Positions 1-8,800 of a stretch of 11,029 nt of DNA are shown here, one piece after another. The notes below the pieces were generated by a model. That model did not search any database, was not told the DNA's origin, and saw only the letters and a list, made by a program, of their open reading frames with translations. The stretch is from the NCBI GenBank assembly GCA_943704525.1, contig CALSCQ010003149.1, positions 1 to 11,029 of the forward strand, read 5' to 3'. A program made the translations under genes and the position numbers. Each line of letters begins with the position of its first letter. Positions within the stretch are counted from its first letter, which is position 1. Origin of the DNA: Pigoraptor vietnamica. Lineage: Eukaryota; Opisthokonta; Filasterea.

Positions 1-372
1 GTTTCCGGTGTTCAGGTTAAAACGGGCGCACGTGGGACGATCATAACGGCGGGTAAGCCGGAAACCCAACGCGCCAATGTGGCGGCCAAGAAGGACACGG
101 ACGGTTCGCTCGCCTTGATCGTCGCACGCGGAGAGCGCAGCCTGAAAACGTTCATCGACCACCTTCGGCTGTCTTTTCCTGATAAAATGTTCCACGCACG
201 CGCCTTCTACCTCTGGACGACCAAGGAGCTCAACGACGCCGCGTTGACGAAATACGATACAGACGACTTTAAGGTGCGGGTGGGAAATGAGCAGCCCTTC
301 ACGCTTACTATAGCTGCGATGGGGAAGGACGCTATACGCGTGTTGCCTGTTCGCTTCCAAAAGCTTTTTTGA
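1..372 (+). CDS. 3' end of an unrecognised gene (partial, runs off left edge)
   Basis: The frame beginning at base 1 has no stop until TGA at 370-372, so it is read as the last 123 residues of a gene whose start lies outside the window. An internal ATG at 77-79 is in another frame, and the only nearby in-frame alternative start is GTG at 79, so a free-standing small gene is less likely than a truncated one. The C-terminal part looks like a folded domain, with alternating hydrophobic and charged residues and stretches such as FYLWTTKELND and FKVRVGNEQPFTLTIAAM. I see no signal peptide, membrane helix or known catalytic motif, and I do not recognise the family. A GGTAAGC at 52-58 could be a splice donor, which would alter the 5' part of this reading. 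It points in the same direction as the giant gene downstream but is separated from it by 2 kb of repeat-bearing DNA. Confidence 0.5.
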   Translation, partial: VSGVQVKTGARGTIITAGKPETQRANVAAKKDTDGSLALIVARGERSLKTFIDHLRLSFPDKMFHARAFYLWTTKELNDAALTKYDTDDFKVRVGNEQPFTLTIAAMGKDAIRVLPVRFQKLF

Positions 373-595
373 AAACCAGCGCCCGTTTGAGGTAAACTAA
401 ATTACAGAAAAATCACGCAAGCGAGTTTCAGTGGCCATTGGGCCCGCGTGCTTCCGGTCCGAGACGCACTATTCTGTAGCGTTTGGTGGCGTTTCTTGTG
501 CCTTTTTGCTAGCACATGTATATTTCACAAGCGCGCGCGCAGAATGGGTGTGTGCGTGTGTCACAGCATGTGTGTGCCATGCAGCAGAGCTGAAT
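373..595. other. Intergenic 3' flank and GT/TG-rich lead-in to the tandem repeat
   Basis: Directly after the stop codon at 370-372 there is an AT-richer stretch (to about 425) that probably holds the transcript end of the left gene, though no canonical AATAAA is present. From about 525 the DNA becomes alternating purine-pyrimidine (GCGCGCGC at 530-540, then GTGTGTGCGTGTGT at about 547-560). No convincing coding sequence is visible. Confidence 0.35.
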
Positions 596-1520
596 GCAGT
601 GCAGTCAGAGAGAGCGCGCAGAGTCCATGTACGTGCGTGTCTCTGTGTGCATCTGCATGGCGAGTACGTGCACAAGAAGACGATCGCACTGAGAGAGGGG
701 CGAAGAAAGGGCATGAGCACGAACTCACCGAGTCATGTGCAGCACCCTTCAGTCCGCGCCTCTGTGTTCGGCCACAACGGGCGGCGTTCTTGGCCTGCAC
801 GACAACACTGACGCAGAGGGAAGAGTCAGGAGACGCAGAGTCACAGTCGCTATCAGAGAGCGCGCGCATAGAGTGCCCCTACATGTGTGTGCCATGTGCA
901 TGACGAGTGCGTGCACAAGAAGAGCGACCGCAGAAGAGAGAGACGAAGAGAAGAGGGCAACTCACCGCGTCACACGCAGTGCCCTTCAGTCCGCGCCTCA
1001 GTGCTCGCCGGCAACGGTCGGCGTACTTGACCTGCACGAGTCAACACGCAGCGGAAAGGGTCAGGAGACAGAAAAGTGCAGCCGCGGTGCATATGTGTCT
1101 GTGCACATGTGCATGGCGAGTGTGCGCCTACAGGAGAGAAAGAGACCAAGAGAAGAGAGGCGAGGGCGCGCGCGTTTGCCAACTCACCGCGTCATGTGCA
1201 GCGCGACCTTCGGGCTGTTCGCAAGCAACGGTAGGCGTACTATTGACCTGCACGAGTCAACCCGCAGCGGAAGGGTCAGGAAACGGAGAATTGGTCACAG
1301 CCGCGGTGCAATCAGAGTGTGCGCGTGTCTCTGTGTGCATCTCAGTATATGGCGAGTGCGCGGTCCATGATGTGAAAAGGAAGCACACAAGAGAAGGCCA
1401 CGTGCACATGAGTTCACCAACTCATCGTCACCCCCGGTGTCAGCGTCACCCCTGCATCGCACCTTGGCCTGTCGAATGCGCGTCCCAGCTCGCAGTCGCA
1501 GAGGGTAGAGGGCATGGATC
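596..1520. repeat. Diverged ~230-bp tandem repeat, about four copies (subtelomeric satellite-like)
   Basis: Two landmarks recur in the same order. GCATGGCGAG-like words occur at about 655, 898, 1111 and 1347. CTCACCG-like words occur at 724, 961, 1183 and 1413 (the last as TTCACC). Spacings are about 213-243 bases. Between landmarks the copies share a GTGTCTCTGTGTGCAT-type stretch, a purine-rich GAGAGA stretch, CCTTCAGTCCGCGCCTC, a CAACGG(T)CGGCGTACT word and GACCTGCACGAGTCAACACGCAGCGG. The fourth copy is the most diverged and fades out near 1520. Long open frames on both strands (for example 448-903, 735-1370 and 907-1614 on +) arise from the repeat's low stop-codon content. They are rich in Arg, Cys and Ser and lack domain character, so I do not call them genes. 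The position inside a chromosome end suggests subtelomeric satellite DNA. Confidence 0.7.
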
Positions 1521-1559
1521 AGTACGGGCCGTGCGGCCGGCAGGACAGCAGCGGGACAC

Positions 1560-2009
1560 TTACTTTTGTGCATGTCTCGGTGTGAATTGCGAGAGCCCGT
1601 GTCGTGGAGAGTGACCACAAGCGAGATGCCGGGCGTCTGCGCTGCCGAGGCTGCGTTCATCGACACGTTCGACCAGACGAGAACCGCGTTCGACCAGACG
1701 GCGGCGTTCGATTACGGAACCGTGTACGTCCTTCAAATCTTTCGAATAGTAGTCGGTCACTAGGATGCAACCAACAGCGCGCGCGACAGCGACGACAACG
1801 AAATGGCAACCCTCTTCTGTTGTGAAAGGATGGATGTGCACGTTGGTCGACGGCAACGTCGCCGCGTTAATCTCAGTCTGCGACGCTGTGAACGCCAGCG
1901 CACAGTACATCCTCAGCGCGTCGCCAATGCGCATAGCAGCGGGGAGAGACAAAAGACTACCGGGCTTGCCATTGCTCTGGACGCCCATGACAACACCCGC
2001 CTCGCGCAT
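1560..2009 (-). CDS. Doubtful antisense ORF, unrecognised (149 residues)
   Basis: The minus-strand frame from ATG at 2009 to the stop at 1560 encodes 149 residues. Its first ~100 residues look more protein-like than the rest of this gene-poor stretch: a helix-type segment (MRIGDALRMYCALAF) is followed by two strand-type segments (CHFVVVAVARAVGCILVTD). This alternation is loosely reminiscent of Roadblock/LC7-type small folds, but there is no motif to prove it. The last ~45 residues are Arg/His-rich and run through a short direct repeat (CGTTCGACCAGACG at 1666 and 1687), so they are probably not a conserved domain. The frame extends only 13 codons upstream of the ATG before a stop. It could be an exon, a gene remnant or chance. 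The overlapping plus-strand frame at 1765-2268 looks less protein-like. Confidence 0.2.
   Translation of the reverse strand: MREAGVVMGVQSNGKPGSLLSLPAAMRIGDALRMYCALAFTASQTEINAATLPSTNVHIHPFTTEEGCHFVVVAVARAVGCILVTDYYSKDLKDVHGSVIERRRLVERGSRLVERVDERSLGSADARHLACGHSPRHGLSQFTPRHAQK
1666..1707. repeat. Short 21-bp direct repeat
   Basis: CGTTCGACCAGACG occurs at 1666-1679 and again at 1687-1700, a 21-base period, with a shortened third match (GCGTTCGATTAC) from about 1702. It is too small to be a mobile element and reads as a local tandem duplication between the large repeat block and the giant gene. Confidence 0.6.
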
Positions 2010-2252
2010 TCGCCAGAGCGACGACGGTGGTGTGCACCTCGAGGACGATCATGAACGGAGCCGGTCGGCGCCTTCATCAGCGCAAAACAGTTCGATGCCC
2101 ATACGGCACACACAACCCTTCGACCGAAGCGCCTCTTCAACCCGCTTATGCGCGCCGAGAGTGGCGTCCAAAAGGCTCCTGCCACGCAAGAGCTCCGACG
2201 ATGCCATGAGCAAGAGATCTTCACTCTCCTCTTTGATGACATTGTTGAAATT
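2010..2252. other. Intergenic stretch without a supported gene
   Basis: Several short open frames cross this stretch on both strands, but none has domain character. The plus-strand frame 1765-2268 and the minus-strand frame 1913-2434 overlap here and give Ser/Arg-rich, irregular products. It may include the 5' untranslated region or an unspotted upstream exon of the giant gene; nothing in the sequence decides this. Confidence 0.3.
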
Positions 2253-2435
2253 TGCACCCCGGATGTAACGTGTTTGTATGTGTTACACCTTCTTAGATCG
2301 TACTTGAACTTGTGTATCCATTTTTTTCCTAACCTCGATGTGTTATCCGGGGTAGTGCATCCAACGGGTACAAATATTTCACCCTCTGTTTGGTTGCGTC
2401 CGTCTTCCGCTGCCGTGGTCTGCTGACCGACCAAG
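2253..2435 (+). promoter_or_regulatory. Putative promoter / 5' leader of the giant gene with inverted repeat and TATA-like box
   Basis: Base composition shifts to AT-richer here. Two imperfect inverted arms, TGCACCCCGGATGTAAC at 2253-2269 and GTTATCCGGGGTAGTGCA at 2342-2359, flank about 72 bases. A smaller palindrome lies inside (TGTAAC at 2264-2269 with GTTACA at 2282-2287). AAATATTT at 2372-2379 is a TATA-like box about 57 bases before the ATG at 2436, and a pyrimidine-rich run follows it. The start context is ACCAAGATGC, with A at -3, which is favourable for eukaryotic initiation. Function is inferred from position only. Confidence 0.3.
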
Positions 2436-2886
2436 ATGCACAGTCACAGCCGGCAACGATCATACTTTTCGGACGTGCAGATCAGCGCGGCATGCATGAT
2501 TGAGCAGCAGTGCGGCGGAAACCCCTGTGAGAGAATGAGCCGAAGGGCTGCTCTCGACGATGACGGCGGCGGCGGCGGCTTGTCGGAGGCCGAGGCCTGC
2601 GTCCAGCGGGCTGCGAAACGACCCAAAACGATTCAGAACGTTAACGACGAGTGCGCCGCCTCTTCCCCCAGCGCTTCTGCGACGAACAACGCGAATCTCT
2701 CTTCCTCCGCGAACTTCGGAGGGCCTAGCCGGCGTCGTCGCAGGGTGGACTCTGAAGTTGACAGCGATGACGCGGCAATCGCTAGCGGCGTGGGCGCGGA
2801 AAAGCGCAGGAGGATGCTCCTCTCGGACTCCGAGGATTCCGAGAGTGGGGACGAGGCGTCTCCCGATACCACTGGCGACAACACGC
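2436..2886 (+). other. Disordered acidic N-terminus with nuclear-signal-like basic patches
   Basis: Residues 1-150 of the giant protein are rich in Gly, Ser, Asp and Ala. Basic clusters AAKRPKT (about 60), RRRRRVDSE (about 100) and EKRRRM (about 125) alternate with acidic serine runs such as SDSEDSESGDE. The pattern suits a nuclear protein with casein-kinase-type phosphorylation sites. This is inferred from composition only. Confidence 0.5.
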
Positions 2887-5800
2887 TGCGCGACGCCGTA
2901 AAGCTACTCTGGGGCCAGCTGTCGTCCACGCCTACGGCAATTGCTGAGCTCGACAGCGGAACATTGGTTCTACTCTCCTTTGAGCGCGAAGTCGTGCTAG
3001 AAGCGGCAGAGGCTATCCACAATGCGGGCGTGATTCGCCGCGTCATAATCTCGGACCTCCGCGCGCCGGCGTATACCGCTCAGGACGACGCAAGCGCGGC
3101 TTCCGGTTTCGCCGATCGCGCGTACAACGTCCTCCATGCCCTACAGGACGGGACCGACTACGACATTGCGCGGGAGAGCATAGCCTGCGCGAACGTGCGA
3201 AGGTGGAAAGATATGCTTGAGTTTTATAAGCAGCGGGCCGACGAGCTTGTCGTGAGCCTCAAAGGGCTGGTGAAGACTGTCGTGAACGCGGGCGACGAGC
3301 TGCGCTGGGTAGCGATTTGGCTGAGCGACAACGACGAGTCGCTCGCTCGCGTCAAGAATCTCTTCGCGGAACTTCCGATTCGCGCCGTGTCCAAGAGGCT
3401 GACCGGCGACGGCCACGAACTCGTTTACGCCTCGGGTGATGGTCTGCGGGACGAGCCCATGGCTGCGGCTGACGACGACGATAATATCAACGACGACAAC
3501 GGCGACGACGACAACGACGACCTCGGCGGAAGGGAGCGTGCATTCGGCGCGAAGGATACGATTCCATTCCAGCAGCCGGTGCCGAAAACACTAGCCCCTC
3601 GCGAGGACCCCGGCGAATCTCCGTCGATTACCTACCCGGCTCAGAAGCGTGTGGGCGATCTTCTCTATGACCGCATCGTCGCTTGGCTGCGCGCGAAGGG
3701 CACCGATATTGACCAGTTCACAAACGTTGCGTACCGTGTGCTCACGGCGAATACCTGCATGCTAGAGCTGCAGACGGCCGAGCGACTCACGAGGCAAAGG
3801 CTCTTTGCACGCCTCGACGAAGTGGTCGCCCACGGAAAGACGTTCAGCGCGAAATCGGGCAGTGGCGTCGACCGGATGGAGGCTCGCGAAGAAACGGCCG
3901 ACCGCTTTGCGAACTTCTACGCGCGCATCATATCGAATCGCGACACCCTCGGCGTTCTCGTCGTCGACGAGTGCCACTGGGGCCCTACGCGGTTCGGCGC
4001 GTACGATTTGTACGTCAACCTCGCCCTTCCAGAGGGAAAAGTCAAGAAGAGCAAGTACGACTACTGGATGGGTCGCCGACAAGCGCTTTCAGCGGTGTAC
4101 AAGGCGGAGTTCGACGACAAGCCATTGACGTCGTCGCACCAGCTCGACAACCTCGTCGTGGTCCTCGTGTCGGCGACGCCCTACAACCAGCTCACGTCCA
4201 ACTCCCGCGTGCGCATCTGCCACATGGGTCAAGATGGCCAACTCGTGATCGGCGAAGGCGACGGTGCGGCCCGGGAGTCGTCAACTTATGGCAGCGACGT
4301 GTTCGTCGTCGACTGGAGCGAGGGACAAGGTGCGCGCTCCTCCGCCGACGACCGCGCCGACGATCCCCACGTGCCGGAGCCGTTTCGGCTCGCGTTTTTT
4401 GCTGGACAGCTTTCCACGGAAGTGCGAAACGCCGATTTTTACGTTCTATCTGCCGCCAACGACTTGCGGTGCGTTCTCGTGGAGACTGCTGATCGCCCTC
4501 AGCAACCCATGGAGTGCACTGCGCTGTTGCCGTCGGACGGCCTTGACTTTGTGGAGGAGAGGGGCGAGGCTGGCGGCCGCGTCGTGCGCGTCGAACGTCG
4601 TAGCGGGCCGCTCTATCTCGCGGCAGGGCGCGACAACACCGTGTGCCTCGTGGGTACCAAGCAGGAGGCGTCGTACTTCTCCGTGTACCGCCGCATTGCT
4701 TACGACGTCGTCAGGATCGAGCACCGCAGCGCCGACGGCAAAGTCTTCGTGGTCGCTGTTCACCGAAATGCCGGACGTGACGGCTGGACGCTATCTCTGG
4801 AGCCTCTTTCGGGCGCTGACGAGCGGCGCGACGTTGTCGTCCAGTTTTTTTCGGTGCCGGCTCGGCCAAAACAGGGTGTGGCGTGCGAGGTTCTTCCGTC
4901 GGCCGAGACGCCGTTCTACCGCTCGGTCAACTATTATGTCAACTCTATGCGCAACAGCGACCGATCCCTTCAATGCATACGGACGGACGCGTTTATCCAG
5001 AGCATGATGGAGTCGGATGCCCTCAGGAAAGCGATCAAATCGGCGATCAATCGCGTGCGAGCGCTCGCTGAAGAGGCCACCGACGGCAAATGCGGTGGCA
5101 AATCCGGCGGCAAGTCGGGCAAGAAGTCGGGCGGGAAGTCGGGCGGCGATCCTGTTGCGAGGCGTGTGGACGTGCTGCTCGCGTGCGACTACGTCTACAG
5201 CATCGTCCACTTCGCGACTTTTTGCAAGGACGACGAAACCGGTGGTTTCCGTAGTGTCGAGGATCGCCTAAACGTTCTCCTTGACGCCGGAGAGGACTGG
5301 TGGGACGACCGTGCTGAGGCTACGAAGGAGGTGCTCAAACGCATTAAGCCATCGCTTCCCCTCGACGAGTACCTGCGTCAGCGAGTGCAACTCTTGTCCT
5401 CGGCGACAATCGCGAACCATTGGGGCCTCGCATTGCACGCCCGCGTCGCGGGAAACTCGGACGCAGCGAAGAAGTCGCTAAACTGGCTTCGTGCGCACAG
5501 GGAGGACGCCATGTCTCTCTACGCGAACTCTCGCACGGAGACGGACATTATCGTGGAGAGCCTGATCACCGAGAACGCCGTGGACTCGCGCATGCACGGC
5601 TCTATGAAGTTCGTCCGCTCCTCAGAGAAGTTGACGGCGGAGCTCTTTTACAAAACCGTGCTTCGCGCGACGATGGAAGTCGGTCTCGGCAAGACGTACC
5701 ACGTGCTAGCCGACCACGGAGATCGGGATCTTAAGTCGTCGTTTCTTTCTGACCCGGACCCAGGAGCGTGCGAACGCGTTGAGGACGCGAAGCGATTCTG

Positions 5801-8800
5801 GTTGCGCATGCTGCAGCCTTCGCAGTGCGGCAGCGGCCACTCGTGTGGCTGCGCCGCCTTTCAGGGCAACGACTGGAAGTGCGCTGGATGCGGTCACCTG
5901 CACCGCCCTGTGTCGCAGTACGAGGACGTCGGGGGCCTCCCGTGCATTCTCGTGCTTGTCGACAAGGGCCGCATGGGCGACACGTTTCCGTCCTCGTTTG
6001 ATTGCATGGACCTTCGCTCGTCATACAACACAACTTCGGACGTGTACCTCAGCACCGTCATGCAGGAGCTCGGTCGCATGTGCCGGTACGCTCCCGCAGG
6101 CGCCAAACTCCCGTACGCGCTCGTGGGCGGCACTCTACACCGTGCGCTTGTGGACGGCCTCAAGAAGGGTCACATCGCCATCCGTCAAATGCTTTCGAAG
6201 CATGACGGGAAGCTGCCGTCGTGCACGACGAACGAGTCCTACCCGTGGCGCTACAACGGCACACCCGTAGACCACTTCGACGCTCCCGTGAAAGACGGGC
6301 ACCCGCGCAAAATTCCCCCGGCTGGGCCTCGCGTTGTCGTCCCCCGCACGAACGACGGCGAGTCGGCCGACGGTGCGTCGATGGAGGGCCACCTGCGCCT
6401 TATTCTCCAGGCGGAGCCTCAGGTGGGCAAGACGGGGGCGTTCCTGTGGATGCTGAGGCGGCTCGTCGACGCGACCCGAGCGGAGCACGCTGACGTTCCC
6501 GAGGAGTTTGAAGTCAGCGAGAGCGAAGCCAAAGAACTTATTCCTGTCGAGCGCTGGATGTATCCGTATTGGGGCGACGTGCTCAAGGGGAACGAGCCCC
6601 TCCCGGCCGTCTCACAAAAGTGCAAGTACGGTCAATTCGGGCCGCTGAAGCGCGACCACATTCCTCGGCTGGCCGCGGAGTATGAGTCGTGCCGGAGGCC
6701 AATCTCCGGTAGGTCGATCAAAGCGAAGCCGGTGCTGGTCGAAGAGTCGCGCTTCCCGCACCGCATTCTGCGATATCAAGAGTCGCCGCAAGAACTCGAG
6801 GAGCCCGTATTTGGTCGCGTTCGCGTGCAAGTTCGGCACAAGGGCGATGTCAAGGCGCGGATTTCGTTTCCACCTACCATGGAGCAGCTCTTCTCCCGTG
6901 AAGGTGTTGGAGACGGATTTTTCAAACTCCGCACGCCCGAGAGCGTCTTCGGAACCGACACCGAGTCGCGACCGAACTTCGTGCGCTACTGGATCTTCCA
7001 GCCGTCGCATCGTCCTGGCGACGCGCGCAGCGCTCTCCTCGACTTTTCGCTGGCCATCCCGAAGGCGAAGGGCGTGAAGTACGCGCAGGCGCTCGTGTGC
7101 CGCAAGCTTGAGGAGTACGCGGTGTGGAAAAAGACGCACGTTCTCATCGAGCTTCCCCCTGAGATGGATTCGACGGAATTCGAGGGGCAGAAGGACAAGG
7201 TCGAGTGGGGAATCGGTTACGCCCGCCGCTTTATACAGCTGCTCGCGGAGACGCACGGACTCGGCCGCATCTTCGTGATGGACGACAACATCTCGCACAT
7301 GTACGAGCTCAAGCTGCCTCTGGCCCGTCGCACGCGCGAGGACGGAACCGTGTCGCGCGTGTTTGACTCGAAACCGTGCGAGCTGTGGACGGTGCTTCAG
7401 CGCATTCAGTCGCAGATGAGCGGCATATTCGAAGTCGACGAGAACGACGAGGCGCAACTTAAAGCGCTGCTCGATAGTGGTGGCTTTCCGGGGTTTGGCG
7501 AGGGGCGCGAGGGGCGCGAGGGGCGCGAGGGGCGCGAGGGGCGCGAGAGGCACGCCGATGTCGGCGACAACGTGATGTGGCACTACACCGGCCCGCGGGA
7601 TGAGTACGCCCTGATAGGAACGGGGCGTTTTATCAACCGCGCGTTTGCGAGGCAGCCCTTCAAGCGCACGCACGTTTACAGCTTTGCGCTGTTGAACGTC
7701 GACGCCGTATGGAATGCGCAGAATGCGCAGCAGGGCGGCCCGCTCTACCCTCCGTTTCCGTTCCGCGAGGACATCACCTTCAACAACGACTGCGTTGGCC
7801 ACGGGCTCGCTGTCTGCAAGTACAACCGCTTCATCCAGATCAAGGAGTCCTCGCGTATTATGAAGAAGGGCGCGCCGACACGCACGGACGAGCGCGGCCT
7901 GGTCAAGTGGAAGGACGGCGACAGTTTGAGTGGCGACAGTTTGAGTGGCGACGTCCAAACAACCCTAATCCAGCAGGCGCTTGCGCTTGCTGAGGGAGCG
8001 AACGCCGCCGCCGGGCCCGTAAAGTGGACCTTCGATGACGAGTCGCTCTCCCGTCCGTCGTTGGAGCTCCTCGTGCACAAGCTGGGTTACGATGACGACG
8101 ACGTCGAAAACGGGACGGCCGGCAGTGCTGCGACGACGCCGGTCGGCAGGGTCGTCCACGCCCGCCCAGGGACCGATACTCCGTTTGGTCTCGTTCAGGA
8201 GTCTTGCCCCGCTTTCCTACTCATTCTTTCTGACGAGGGCTCGGACGCTGCGACTCAGATCCAAGCAATCGTCGAGGGCTGGATGGAGGCTGGGCGGAAG
8301 ATGGACGGGGGCTGGACGGAGCCGAGCATTTGGTATGTGCGCAAGCCCGGCGAGAGGAAGCTTGCCCTTTTGGCGACGAATGAGGAAGCGGGACGCGCCA
8401 TGGAGGTGCGTCGATTGAGCTCCTTCGTGTGTGCTACTCGTATTCCATTGGCGGCGATCACGTTTGTGTTTAAAACGCGCCCCATACATCGTCCCCAGGG
8501 TTGGGTTGCTTCGACGAACGCCGCCGTATCTGGGAACGTCGGCTCGCCGAGCGGGCTGCCGGCGCACGAATTGCGGTCGGCCGATGCAGTTACGGCAATG
8601 GATAATCTGAGGACGGCGACTACCGAAACGAAGCGGCTGCGTGCGTTGAAGACCCTTTGTGGCGACGGCGTCAAGTTGGCCTCGTGGGCAGACGATGAGG
8701 TTACCGAACTGATCCTTGCAGCGGCAAGCCCCACTTCGGTTTCGCGCATGCAACAATTTCAGGCGTGCGAGGCGTTGGAGTTACTGATGAGGAAGGGAGC

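Larger units (their letters stand above)
3700..6480 (+). other. Circularly permuted SF2 helicase domain of the giant protein
   Basis: Residues about 422-1348. The Walker B/motif II DECH (D511, E512) sits at the end of a hydrophobic strand (TLGVLVVDECHW), and motif III SATP is at 579-582. The second RecA-like lobe has a motif IV-like strand at 1057, VLADHGD at 1090-1096, a motif V-like GRMGDTFP at 1178-1185 and motif VI QxxGRxxR (Q1210, G1213, R1214, R1217). No Walker A loop precedes DECH. Instead LQAEPQVGKTGAFL (K1332, T1333) follows motif VI, which is the permuted order. The ATP-binding, hydrolysis and arginine-finger residues are all present, so an active ATPase is plausible. Long insertions (about 600-830 and 884-904) separate the motifs. 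Confidence 0.65.

Noticed and set aside
448-1614. Long plus-strand frames 448-903, 735-1370 and 907-1614
   Set aside because: They run through the tandem repeat, overlap each other in different frames, repeat the same peptide words, and are Arg/Cys/Ser-rich without domain pattern.
469-1666. Minus-strand frames across the repeat block (469-720, 561-869, 970-1182, 1295-1666)
   Set aside because: Same repeat origin; His/Thr/Arg-rich irregular products with no recognisable motif.
1765-2268. Plus-strand 167-residue frame upstream of the giant gene
   Set aside because: Low-complexity Ser/Arg-rich product, overlapped by a more protein-like antisense frame; no splice or domain evidence links it to the giant gene.
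5085-5147. CRISPR-like or mobile repeat at the GGKSG region
   Set aside because: Short in-frame coding slippage repeat without spacers or terminal inverted repeats; no CRISPR array or transposase appears anywhere in the window.
6612-7958. 448-residue minus-strand frame
   Set aside because: It lies entirely antisense to the glycosyltransferase-like coding region. Its Leu-Ala-Pro repeat is simply the complement of the EGR minisatellite.
8217-8756. Minus-strand frames opposite the ARM start
   Set aside because: Shadows of the plus-strand coding sequence in GC-rich DNA.
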